From assembly GCA_012932295.1 (NCBI GenBank), contig JAAONU010000001.1:18910120-18974119 (forward strand): a stretch of DNA of 64,000 nucleotides. Reading direction: 5' to 3'. Source of the stretch: Cyclina sinensis (taxonomy: Eukaryota; Mollusca; Bivalvia; Venerida; Veneridae). The notes under the pieces were generated by a model. It was not told the origin of the DNA. It was given only the letters and a program-made list of their open reading frames with translations, and made no database searches. A program made the translations under genes and the position numbers. This document shows positions 1 through 10,929 of the stretch, one piece after another. Each line of letters opens with the position of its first letter. Position 1 is the stretch's first letter.

Positions 1-165
1 ATTCAAGAACATACTAAAGTCACTGATTTTTTATTATGAGCAATTATGACAGGCTGATTCAAGAAGATAAGATTTTGTTTTTGTGATCATTAGAAACTGT
101 AGGTAAGGCACTGTTGTGTGTAGTCTATTTCTTCAGAAGTAAGTCAGGTTTTTCTGTTTCATCAG

Positions 166-3100
166 GGTATACCATCAGTGACTCGTGCAGTGATACATAT
201 AGATGAGAGTAAAGGTGATAACACATACAAGCTTCTGGTAGAGGGAGATAACCTGAGAAATGTCATGGCTACACAAGGTAGGTTACTCAGTATGTCCTCA
301 TTACATTTAAGCAGAAAGGAATAACCTGGTTAACCAGGTTTTCAATTTTGAAAATCCTGGTTATTAGATTGGGGTATGGCGGGCGGATGGGCGGGCGTCA
401 AACGAAATTGTGTCCGCTCTGTAACTCTTCAACCCTTTGAAGAATTTTGATGAAACTTCAGACAAATGTTTACCACATCAAGATGACGTGCAGAACGCAT
501 GTTCCGCATGGCTGGCTCCAAGGTCAAGGTCACAGTGACATTAACATTGAAAATCCTGTCCGCTCTGTAACTCTTCAACCCTTTGAAGAATTTTGATGAA
601 ACTTCAGACAAATGTTTACCACATCAAGATGACGTGCAGAACGCATGTTCCGCATGGCTGGCTCCAAGGTCAAGGTCACAGTGACATTAACATTGAAAAT
701 CCTGTCCGCTCTGTAACTCTTCAACCCTTTGAAGAATTTTGATGAAACTTCAGACAAATGTTTACCACATCAAGATGACGTGCAGAACGCATGTTCCGCA
801 TGGCTGGCTCCAAGGTCAAGGTCACAGTGACATTAACATTGAAAATCCTGTCCGCTCTGTAACTCTTCAACAGGTTTTCAATTTTGAAAATCCTGGTTAT
901 TAGATTGGGGTATGGCGGGCGGATGGGCGGATGGGCGGGCGTCAAACGAAATTGTGTCCGCTCTGTAACTCTTCAACCCTTTGAAGAATTTTGATGAAAC
1001 TTCAGACAAATGTTTACCACATCAAGATGACGTGCAGAACGCATGTTCCGCATGGCTGGCTCCAAGGTCAAGGTCACAGTGACATTAACATTGAAAATCC
1101 TGTCCGCTCTGTAACTCTTCAACCCTTTGAAGAATTTTGATGAAACTTCAGACAAATGTTTACCACATCAAGATGACGTGCAGAACGCATGTTCCGCATG
1201 GCTGGCTCCAAGGTCAAGGTCACAGTGACATTAACATTGAAAATCCTGTCCGCTCTGTAACTCTTCAACCCTTTGAAGAATTTTGATGAAACTTCAGACA
1301 AATGTTTACCACATCAAGATGACGTGCAGAACGCATGTTCCGCATGGCTGGCTCCAAGGTCAAGGTCACAGTGACATTAACATTGAAAATCCTGTCCGCT
1401 CTGTAACTCTTCAACCCTTTGAAGAATTTTGATGGCTCCAAGGTCAAGGTCACAGTGACATTAACATTGAAAATCCTGTCCGCTCTGTAACTCTTCAACC
1501 CTTTGAAGAATTTTGATGAAACTTCAGACAAATGTTTACCACATCAAGATGACGTGCAGAAATTGTTGTCTCATTATTAAGTATACTCCTTGCAGACAGT
1601 ATTGTTAGCCGAAATTTACATCCTACTCATTATCATGTATTCTCATGAATATTATCTTTAACCAGGTTTTCAATTTTGAAAATCCTGGTTATTAGATTGG
1701 GGTATGGCGGGCGGATGGGCGGGCGTCAAACGAAATTGTGTCCGCTCTGTAACTCTTCAACCCTTTGAAGAATTTTGATGAAACTTCAGACAAATGTTTA
1801 CCACATCAAGATGACGTGCAGAACGCATGTTCCGCATGGCTGGCTCCAAGGTCAAGGTCACAGTGACATTAACATTGAAAATCCTGTCCGCTCTGTAACT
1901 CTTCAACCCTTTGAAGAATTTTGATGAAACTTCAGACAAATGTTTACCACATCAAGATGACGTGCAGAACGCATGTTCCGCATGGCTGGCTCCAAGGTCA
2001 AGGTCACAGTGACATTAACATTGAAAATCCTGTCCGCTCTGTAACTCTTCAACCCTTTGAAGAATTTTGATGAAACTTCAGACAAATGTTTACCACATCA
2101 AGATGACGTGCAGAACGCATGTTCCGCATGGCTGGCTCCAAGGTCAAGGTCACAGTGACATTAACATTGAAAATCCTGTCCGCTCTGTAACTCTTCAACC
2201 CTTTGAAGAATTTTGATGGCTCCAAGGTCAAGGTCACAGTGACATTAACATTGAAAATCCTGTCCGCTCTGTAACTCTTCAACCCTTTGAAGAATTTTGA
2301 TGAAACTTCAGACAATTGTTTACCACATCAAGATGACGTGCAGAAATTGTTGTCTCATTATTAAGTATACTCCTTGCAGACAGTATTGTTAGCCGAAATT
2401 TACATCCTACTCATTATCATGTATTCTCATGAATATTATCTTTTCCTTCATGTCATGTTATAATCTTTTGAATATTCATAGCAATCTTCATTCCAAAATT
2501 CATACTATAGTATAGAATCAGAACAACATTTTTGAAAACCTGGTTTCGTGGCATTGCCATGTTTCTTGTTATACTTATGTCATATTTTTATTAATTTAGA
2601 AGGCAGTACTTCAATATTCATTTAAAACTGGATTGTAGCAAAGAGTTAGAATTGTATTTTTGCCACTTTCTCAAAATCAAGGGATGTACAGCATTTCGGT
2701 TCTGGGTTGAATGAAATAAAGACAGGGTTTTACGGTAATTACCTTCTTCCCTAAAAAAAATGGAGAATAACCTTTAGGTGGTCTTTTCTCAGTAGGAGAG
2801 TAATAAAAGCAAGAAGTAGTTTCCTGAATATTTTATGACCCAGTGGAATTAAAGCTTCCACATTGCTGTTTTTAATTCTGGTTTTCTTTGATAGGAGTAA
2901 AAGGCTCACATGCGACCTCCAACAATACAATAGAAGTAGAGAAGACATTAGGTATAGAGGCTGCTAGAACGACCATAATGAATGAGATTAACTATACAAT
3001 GAGCAGTCATGGGATGAGTATAGATATCAGACATGTTATGTTGCTGGCAGATCTAATGACTTACAAGGTAATCTGTCTACCTCGATTCATAGTTACTCCC

Positions 3101-6100
3101 TGTTTCTATACTGACTTAAAAATCAGCTTGAATGTTGTTTGTTAAATTTTACAAGTAAACTGACTAAGGTTACTTACGTTGCTGAATTTCTAAAGTTATA
3201 CATGTTTTATTTACTAAATCAGCTTGTCATTGGACTCATTTCTGCTGAATTATTTGAGGTACTTAATGCTTAATTGTGACTGTTCCTAATATGTAAAAGA
3301 AAATAGGCCCTGGTCATTGTGTTTTCACCTTTGACATTGTTTTTACTGTTGTCTACGAGTGATAGATTACTTCCTTGAAGGTAATAGCATCTGCTCTGAA
3401 CACGATAATTACCTACTGACAAGTTCTTTTAATATATAATATTAATATATTTTGACAGCACTAATAGCAGTTGTTTTGGTTGCACAACTTCCAAGAGATT
3501 GATACATAGAATACCATAATTTCAAACTCCGACATTCATAAAATTTATCAACAAGATGACCAATCATTTTGGTTTGTTTAACAGGGTGAGGTGTTAGGAG
3601 TGACAAGATTTGGTCTGGCAAAGATGAAGGAAAGTGTACTCATGCTGGCTTCTGTAAGTTGTCTCCCTTGATTAAACTTTCAACTGAAATAGGAAAGTTT
3701 TCATAAATTACAAAATATTTACTAAAAAAAATCTGAGAAAGTACCTTTTTAGTGCAATCCTTGTTTATGAGTTTTGAATACAGCACTAGATGATTATAAT
3801 TATATTTAAAGTTAAATGGTAAAGTTACCTTATGATAAATATATGTGCAGGTTACTCAGGTTAATGTCAATTCAGACAGTAGACATACTTTCGAGGGTTT
3901 CAGAGTATTCTACTTAGAAGCTGATCATGAAGTTTATGCTGCTAAAATTGTTACATAGAAAGCAATGATTTAGGCGTTTATTAAACCTGCTGTTTTACAG
4001 TTTGAGAAGACTGCTGACCATTTGTTTGAGGCAGCATACCATGGACAGAAAGATGTTATATCAGGTGATTTCAGAATCATTTTAACTTCTAAAAAATTGC
4101 ACAAAATCCTGTTACATTACTAGAATGTGTATAACACATCCTGCTTAAAGTCTTAAAGTTAAAGGCATGTCATCACTTAGCCTCTCACTGATGGTAGGTC
4201 ATGGGTTCAAGACCAGCTACCAACCATGACTATTTTTGTGGGAAAGTTGGCAGTTTCTTCTGAAAAATGGGTTACTTATCCCTTAGAGAACTGTGTTTAG
4301 ATAAACTGCCTGCCTTGTATGACTTAATGTAATCTCAACTGAACCAAGCAAAAGTTTTTGTTCAACTTCTTACATTTTGTCAGGTACTTCTGTGGTACTG
4401 TACATGATTTAGATTTCAGGGGGTGTAAGTGCATATTTTATCAGACTAGAATTTATATCACACTAGCAGTCAGGCAAGGGCGATATAACATTTAATCTGG
4501 TAATATTTCTACATGTACTACTGCAAAAACTTAATAATAACTTTATTACCCTTCCTAGCATTGAATTGGAAGAATTTCTGTTCATATTCAGTTAATTCTC
4601 TGGCCATATGTGATAAAAGGTTTTAAGTCTCCAAACTAAGCTGCACCACCTTTGTAAATGGCCATATCAAAAGTGAACATTAGTAATGTTCAAATGAGAA
4701 AACAACAATTCCCAATTTAATTTTATGTTTATTTCATGATGATCTTTGACACAATTGTAGCTGTACTGTTGTCTGTTTTGGTGTTGGTTATAAGCACTTA
4801 AAAAAATAAAAAATGTGTCACCAAAACTGAAATATTGAGCATGGGGTCCTACTTGAGGAAATTTGTTATATATTACCTGTCTGGCTTGTAGAATATAAAC
4901 CATTGACTTGTCAGAATGATAGAATTTTCTTGGAAAACTCAGTATCTTAACTTTTATACCTCAAGATAGAATACATGGGGGCTGTATTGGATTCATGTGT
5001 GTTGGTCAGTCTGTTTCCTAGCAACTATTATTCAGATTATAATAATACTTTGCAAGAATCTTAAGTACCAAGCCTAAATGTGCATGTCATTGTCACATTC
5101 CACTCTGATTATTTTTCGCTGAGTTATGGCCCTTTGATTTTTGTTTTTACACATCAATTTTTCCGGACTGTTCTCATCAACTATTATTCAGATTTTAATA
5201 ATTCTTTGTAAGAATTGTAAGTGCCAAGCCTAGTTGTACATGTTGTTGCCACATTCAGCTGCCATGATTTTACACTGAGTTATGGCCCTTTGATTTTTAT
5301 AAACATATACCTCAGATTGATCAGATTGCTATGTCAGGGCAGTATCTGGGGGTATTCATCTCATTTAGAAATAGCTATTGTTGATGTTCCACAAGGTTCT
5401 AGTTCTTACCAGTTGTTATTGGTTGATGCTTAAGCAATCTAAATACTGAATATTATTATTATGTTTACTTGTTTACTTCTTAGGTGTGAGTGAATGTATA
5501 ATCATGGGGATCCCGATGACTGTGGGGACAGGATTGTTTCAGCTGCTTCACAAGTATCCTTTCACAATCAATACTGATATACTGATAACATTCATTTAGA
5601 TAAAAAATAGCTTCTTCCTAGTGACAGATGTTTGAAATCTGTTGCTGTGTTTTAAGAATAATTTAAAAAACCCATGATTTTTTGTTATCTTGGGTTTCTC
5701 ATATGTTCAAGTTAAAGTAAGTATGTATAAATGGTCTGTATTTTTTTCCCTCACAGTTATCTTCAAAAATGTTGTTTCAGTGAGTTTGTCCAAGAAGCAT
5801 TAAATCTCAGCTTGATATTTTAAAGTTAAGCAGTTTAAGATAATATGATGTATTCAACTTGGATGACATCACAGCTCTGAGGTCATACTGCTGTTATTAT
5901 GACATTGTGGTAAAGCATCCCTTCTGTGCATCATAGGTCATGTGTTCAAGTCACAGACATATTATGACAGACATGTCTTGATAAGGACAATAATATGATT
6001 GATTACTGCTTTGCAATATTTACAATATGTTTACATTTTAAACAAAAGCTCACTTTTGATTGGTCAATACTAGCCTTAAGTATCTTCAATTTTTGATTAA

Positions 6101-8824
6101 ATGATTACATATTCTTAATATTATATCTAAAATGGCTTTAAATCTGATTTTATGTCTTGGATATTTTATAAACTGAATCTTGATATTGAATCATTTTTAT
6201 TTAAATTTGATTTTGAGCCAAGATTGTTCAAATGATGTTTAATTTTAAACAACATTCCAATTTTAGATGAGTAGCTTGATTTATGTTGAATACGTAGCAC
6301 TTCTCAAAAGTTTTTTGGCAGGATTCCCTTGGTAGATCTGTGTTTTCTAATACAGAGGTATGAGCTCATGGTGAGCTGTTGTGATCAGGCTGTGTCCGTC
6401 AGACTACGGGCGTCATTAGTTGTCAACTTTTGCTTTAAACAACATCTCCTCTAAAACCACTGGGCCAGATATGAAGAAACTTTCTGGGATGGTCCTTGCA
6501 TGAAGCCCCACCAAAGTTGTCTAAAGAATTCAATTCCATGAAGAACTTTAGATATTATTACTGCCAGTAGGAAAAATTTAAAAAAATCTTCTTGTCTGAA
6601 ACCACTTGGCCTAAAGCTCTGAAATTTGATGTAAAGCATCCTTTAGCAGACCTCTACCACAGTTGTTCAAATTATGTCCCTGGGGGTCAAAATTAGCCTC
6701 GCCTCCGGGGTCACATGTTTTGTATAGAATTATATAAGAAAAACTTTCAAAACCTTCTTGTCTGAAACCACAAGGTCTAGAGCTGAGATATTTTGCATGG
6801 AGCATCATCTTGAGGTCCTCTTCCAAGATTATTCAAATTATCTCCCTGGGGTCTTTAATGGCACTGCCCCTGGGGTGACTAAAAGTTTTATAAAATACAT
6901 ACATGTATATAGAAAAAACCTTTAAAGTCTTCTTCTCTTAATGACATAGCATTGAGTGTGAAAATTTTGTGTTACTTTGTCTAGTAGATCTGTACCAAGA
7001 TTGTTAGAATTATATTACTAGGGTTAAAACTGGCTTTGCCCCAGGGGTCACATGTTTTACATAGAATTACATAGGAAAAACCTATGAAAATCTTCTTGTC
7101 TGAAACCACAAGGCCTTGAGCTGAGATATTTTGCATGGATCATCATAAAGAGGTCCACTACCAAGATTGTTCAAACAATACTCCTGGAGTTATTAAATAG
7201 ACTGTCCCAGGGGACACTTTGTTTTATAGAGACATATTGTGGAAAAACGAAAAAAAAAACCCACCTGATCTGGAGTCTAAATATTTTGTTTGTCTCATTG
7301 TCTAGTAGACCTGTTACAAGATTGTTAAGATTAAACAAACCACTAGAGTCAAAATTGGGCTGCCCTTGGAATCTCGTGTTTACATAGGCTTATATAGGAA
7401 AAAACTTTGAGATGTTTAGGAAAAAAAGATTGAAAATCTTCTTTTTTAAACCACAAGGCCCCCAGCTTCATGATTTGGTATGTAGCATCATCTAGTGAAT
7501 CTCTTCCAAAGTCTTCAAATTAATTCCCTAGGGTCAAAATTGGCCCAACCTGAGGGGTCACTTGATTTACATCGAGTTATATAGCAAAAACTTGGCAACT
7601 GAAAGGAAAAACTTTAAAAATCTTCTTTAAACCACAAGGCCTAGGGCATAGATATTTGATTGATAACATCATCTAGTGCACATCTACCAAAATTGTATAA
7701 GCCATGGCTCTTTGGTCAGAATTGGCCTGAGCCCAGGGGTCACTTGTTTTTTCATAGACTTACATAGGAAGAACTTAAAAATTCTTCTTCTCAGAAGCCA
7801 TAAGTCCTGCAGTTAAGATGTTTGGTATGTATAATTCTCTAGTTGTATACCAAGTTTATATAAATCATAGCCCCTGGATCAAAATTGGCCCTACCCCAGG
7901 GGTCACATAGAGATATTTACAAAAAACAGTTTAAAAAGATCTTCTTGTCTGAAACCACAAGGGCTAAAGCTTACATATTTGGTTGATAGCACCATCTAAT
8001 GGACCTCTACCAAAGTTATAAAAATCATGGCTCTGGGGTCAGAATTGGCCTGAGCCCAGGGGTAACTTGATTTTACATAGATTTACATAGGAAAAACTTT
8101 AAAAAATCTTCTTTTCCTTGTCCTCTTGTTCTTTTTTATTTTAAAAATCTTCCTACCATGATATAGGAAAAAACATATTGCTTTTAAAGAATGTTATCTT
8201 CAATAAAAAAAGCAAAGACAAAAAAAACACCCAACTACAAAAATACAACTCTGGTCATTAAAAATTTCCACTTTAAACCTTCATCTATTTCAACATATTG
8301 ATTTAAGAAAAAAAGTTGTATTCAAGAAAATAGAGCAGCCGTGATCCACTGTGTTTTGATCTAATCAATGCATGTGCAAGGTTCTTGTGCATGTGCATAA
8401 GAGGTGTCAGGTTACATGATTGTTTGAATATATAGTCAGATACAATACTTAAGAAAGCAAGTTGCACAAATTGGTTGTCACACCAGGGTCTTAATTGAAG
8501 GGAATTGGTTGTCTACTGAAGGAATAATCAAAATATGCTGTCATTCACTCTTCTGTTTATCCAGTAACGGAAAAACAATTAAGGCCGTTCCCAAATAAAC
8601 AGAACAAAATGAAACAAAACAGCTGATATTTTTGTGTACTTTACATAGAGCACATAATTACATATTTCGTGTGTTTACCCCTGTGCACAGAACACTTGAA
8701 ACTTAATTCATACAGATACACTAACTATACAATACCTTAACATTGATCTAGAGCAGAGAAAAAAGCCCCAGTACAGAGGCCATTGTTGTTTGATGTCCCA
8801 GAATTCCATCTGCCAGGCTCGTGA
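166..8824 (+). CDS. POLR3A: DNA-directed RNA polymerase III largest subunit (RPC1), C-terminal six exons, partial
   Basis: The product is the catalytic largest subunit of nuclear RNA polymerase III, which transcribes tRNA, 5S rRNA and other small RNAs. The visible exons are 166-277, 2895-3067, 3585-3653, 4001-4064, 5484-5553 and 8752-8824. All have AG/GT borders and their phases join without a break (0, 1, 0, 0, 1, 2). The joined frame reads [10 protein letters not shown], then [92 protein letters not shown] and [19 protein letters not shown]. These match the conserved C-terminal (jaw/clamp) part of animal RPC1. The short last exon encodes a tail containing [14 protein letters not shown] and stops with TGA at 8822. 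Upstream exons with the active site lie outside the window. The introns at 278-2894 and 5554-8751 are swollen by repeats. No frameshift is seen in about 560 coding bases. Confidence 0.96.
323..2545 (+). mobile_element. Intronic repeat element with inverted ends and an internal 146-bp minisatellite
   Basis: The element lies in the POLR3A intron 278-2894. It opens with the palindrome AACCTGGTTAACCAGGTT (323-340) and ends near 2531-2545 with TTGAAAACCTGGTT, the inverse of the opening AACCAGGTTTTCAA. Between them a leader (a TTTTCAATTTTGAAAA foldback followed by a GGGCGG-rich stretch) occurs three times, from about 331, 871 and 1663. Each leader is followed by tandem 146-bp units. The ends and core suggest a non-autonomous transposon amplified in place; no transposase frame is present. 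The repeated short open frames on the minus strand are by-products of the unit and not genes. Confidence 0.75.
412..2345. repeat. Higher-order tandem array, 146-bp unit in three blocks
   Basis: Units begin TGTCCGCTCTGTAACTC near 412, 558, 704, 850, 956, 1102, 1248, 1394, 1478, 1740, 1886, 2032, 2178 and 2262. The spacing is 146 bp except for shortened units: the 1394 and 2178 units are 84 bp, having lost 62 bp inside. The second block plus its unique tail (871-1660) is repeated almost base for base at 1663-2443, giving a higher-order unit of about 785-792 bp. The visible differences are 8 extra bases in the GC-rich leader and one substitution (ACAAATG to ACAATTG). Each full unit carries CAAGGTCAAGGTCACAGTGA. 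Confidence 0.95.
4145..4335 (+). repeat. Possible tRNA-derived SINE in POLR3A intron
   Basis: A pol III B-box-like string, GGGTTCAAGACC (4203-4214), follows a gene-like stretch (TAGCCTCTCACTGATGG). The sequence after it resembles dispersed bivalve repeat tails. There is no clear poly(A) tail or target duplication. A similar B-box-like stretch (GTGTTCAAGTC) lies at about 5941-5955 in the next intron. Tentative. Confidence 0.35.
5022..5305. repeat. Two-copy tandem repeat, ~156 bp, in POLR3A intron
   Basis: CAACTATTATTCAGATT occurs at about 5022 and 5179, and GAGTTATGGCCCTTTGATTT at about 5122 and 5277. The two diverged copies are therefore about 156 bp apart. The unit resembles the ~150-170 bp repeat cores found elsewhere in the window in size but not in sequence. 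No coding content. Confidence 0.7.
6360..8130 (+). repeat. ~170-bp-unit dispersed element (copy R1), 5' end present, 3' end missing
   Basis: The 5' terminus reads ATGAGCTCATGGTGAGC followed by a GTGATC and GTCCGTC stretch. After it come about ten diverged units containing CTTCTTGTCTGAAACCACAAG, a GACCTCTACCAA-like motif, GTTCAAATTAT, GGGGTCAAAATTGGC and ACATAGGAAAAAC. The same family recurs at 9482-10232 and 62836-64000 on this strand and at 35031-35641 and 52650-53700 inverted. Its plan (distinct ends around a variable number of ~160 bp units) resembles the non-autonomous Helentron-type 'pearl' elements described in bivalves; the assignment is inference. It fills most of the last POLR3A intron. 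Confidence 0.8.
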
Positions 8825-9480
8825 CCTTAACCTTGTGGGAGAGGAAAAATAAATACAGCAGACCACAACAGTGCTACATTAGGATTTATACAAACAGAAG
8901 CAAAGTGTGCTGCCATCTTTTAGAGGTGTTACGAAATAAAAGAAGAAATTACTGTTAAAATTATGTGTTCAGAAAGCATTTGGTGTCGTAATCTAAACAT
9001 TGAGACATAAAGAAGATAAATGCCTATGTGCAAAGAAGCCACTTGCCTTATGTAGCAGTAGTATCTCAGTTGTTCAGAAGTCAGCCAGAAAGCAAGACCA
9101 GCAAAGTTAAGTTTCTGTCTCTTTATATTTCAAGGTGAAAGGTTATTTCCCTTAAAATTATCAGTGTCGATTGTAAAACTTGGTGATTTTCTGTTTATGA
9201 ATAAAAGATTTAAACTGTGGTTATTTGATTTTTTTTCTTATTAAAATCACTAAAGTGATAGTTCTGTGTATGTAAGTACCTCTTCTTTTGTAGAGTAACT
9301 GTGTTTGTCTTCTGTTCAGTTGTAAAGTTATACAAGCGTGTTTATCATTCAGTCCTTAAGTTTGCCTCAAGCTTCTAAACCAGATTACTTGTCAAGGTAA
9401 GCAGGTCGTCTCTTGCTAAATTTACTTTTGTAAAGATGTAAACTTGAAATTAGTACTGATAACTGTTCACTGAGGCAACA
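8825..9480 (+). other. POLR3A 3' untranslated/flanking region
   Basis: This stretch follows the POLR3A stop codon. AAATAAA at about 8848 and ATAAAAG at about 9202 are candidate polyadenylation signals; the first lies only about 25 bases after the stop. A pyrimidine-rich stretch near 9228-9240 is not obviously functional. No coding region is seen. Confidence 0.4.
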
Positions 9481-9481
9481 T

Positions 9482-10232
9482 AGAATAAAACTTTGAAAAT
9501 CTTCTTATCTAAAACCACAAGGCCTTGAGCCTTAGGATTTGGTAAGTAGCATTGTCTAGTGGACCTCTACCAAGTTTGTTCAAATTTGTCCCTGCCCTTG
9601 GTGTCGATTGATTTTACATAGGCTTGTATAGGGAAAACTTTGAAAATCTTATCTGAAGCAACAAGGCCCTGAGCCTTAGGATTTGGTAAGTAGCATTGTC
9701 TAGTGGACCTCTGCGCAGTTTGTTCAAATAATACCACTGCGGTCAAATTTGGCCCCATCCCGGTCAATTGATTTTATATAGGCTTATTTCGGGAAATCTT
9801 TGAAAATCTTTTTTGTCTGAAACCACAAGGCCCTGAGCCTTAAGATTTGGTATCTAGCATTGTCTAATGGACCTCTACTCAGTTTGTTCAAATGATGCTC
9901 CTGGGGTCAAATTTGGCCCTGCTCCAGAGGGTCAGTTGATTTTACATAGGCTTATATAGGCAAAACTTAAAAAAAAAAACTTCTTGTCTGAAACCTAAAA
10001 AGCCTAGAACTTAGATATTTTTAATGGAGCCTCAGCTCGAGGTCATATACCAAGTTTGTTCAAATTATGCTCCTTGAGTGAAAATTGGCTCTAAGCTTGG
10101 GGTCACTTTTATTCATATAGATTTATATAGGGAGAATCTTAAAAAAGCTTCTGATGTTTGTTCAACAGCAGACCCAAAGGCAAAGTATTCAATTTCAGGT
10201 GAGTGATCTAGGGCCATGATGGCCCTCTTGTT
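9482..10232 (+). repeat. ~170-bp-unit dispersed element (copy R2), 3' end present, 5' end missing
   Basis: Four to five units (AAAATCTTCTTATCTAAAAC, CCTTGAGCCTTAGGATTTGG, GTGGACCTCTACCAAG) end in the family's 3' terminus. That terminus has CAGCAGACCCAAAGGCAAAG, GGTGAGTGATC and a terminal hairpin GGGCCATGATGGCCC at 10211-10225. The same terminus, inverted, opens the complete copy at 35031. Confidence 0.8.
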
Positions 10233-10693
10233 TCTTTCTTTCTTTTATTTTCTATATTTTTTTCCTGATTATTGAAAAAGAGCTCAGAGATGAGTAGGTC
10301 ATTGTTTGACTTTGTTATTGGCGGCGCCGAGAACGGCGACGCCTATATTGGAATAGTGTTTCATTTTGTACCATGCACTGACGTAATCAATTTGGGAGAA
10401 TCTTGGATCATTATCTATGTAAAAAAATCCAATTATTCTGTACATCACTTAAAATATGTCACTTCATAAATCGTATTTATTAGTTTTAAAAATAAATTGA
10501 TCCAAATCAGGTAAGTTTGTATTTTTAATCAAAAGTTTTTGATGCAAAAATTACAGATTTAATTACTTTTCCCAAAACAAATCAAAGCGCTGCAAGTACT
10601 TGTGTATTCACAGCATTTATCTAGCAGTGTGTTGCTACTTAATCTGAAATGCAAATCTTTGTTAATTCTTTCAACTATAGCTATATAAAGAAA

Positions 10694-10920
10694 GGTGAAG
10701 CCGAGTGGTTAAAAGGTCGGACTTGTACTCTATGGATAGCTAGTCAAGACACGAGTTCGAACCCCGTCAGCGGCCGTGTCGGCATCGGTTATTTCCTTCA
10801 GCAAGAAACTTTATTCTCATTACTTAGTACTGGTTGGTTCCAGGGACGGATTTGAGAATGATTCTATTAGCTAAAAGTTTTCGTCACAATCGAAATAAAA
10901 TTGTATTGTATAAACTAACT
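10694..10920 (+). repeat. tRNA-derived SINE
   Basis: The head has a pol III A-box-like GAAGCCGAGTGGTTAAAAGG (10697-10716) and a B-box GAGTTCGAACCCCG (10753-10766). The 36-base spacing and a poorly pairing cloverleaf argue against a working tRNA. Downstream, CTTCAGCAAGAAACTTTAT (10797-10815) resembles the conserved central block CTTGAGCAAGGCACTT of several animal SINE families. The end is not sharply defined. It is most likely a retroposed, non-coding element. Confidence 0.65.
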
Positions 10921-10929
10921 TGAAAATAG

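Noticed and set aside
429..2315. Nine near-identical 60-88 codon minus-strand frames
   Set aside because: They are the reverse reading of the 146-bp minisatellite; they repeat with its period and have no start or splice context.
10694..10775. A functional tRNA gene
   Set aside because: A- and B-box-like strings are present, but the arms do not pair well, no anticodon loop can be placed with confidence, and a SINE-like body follows.
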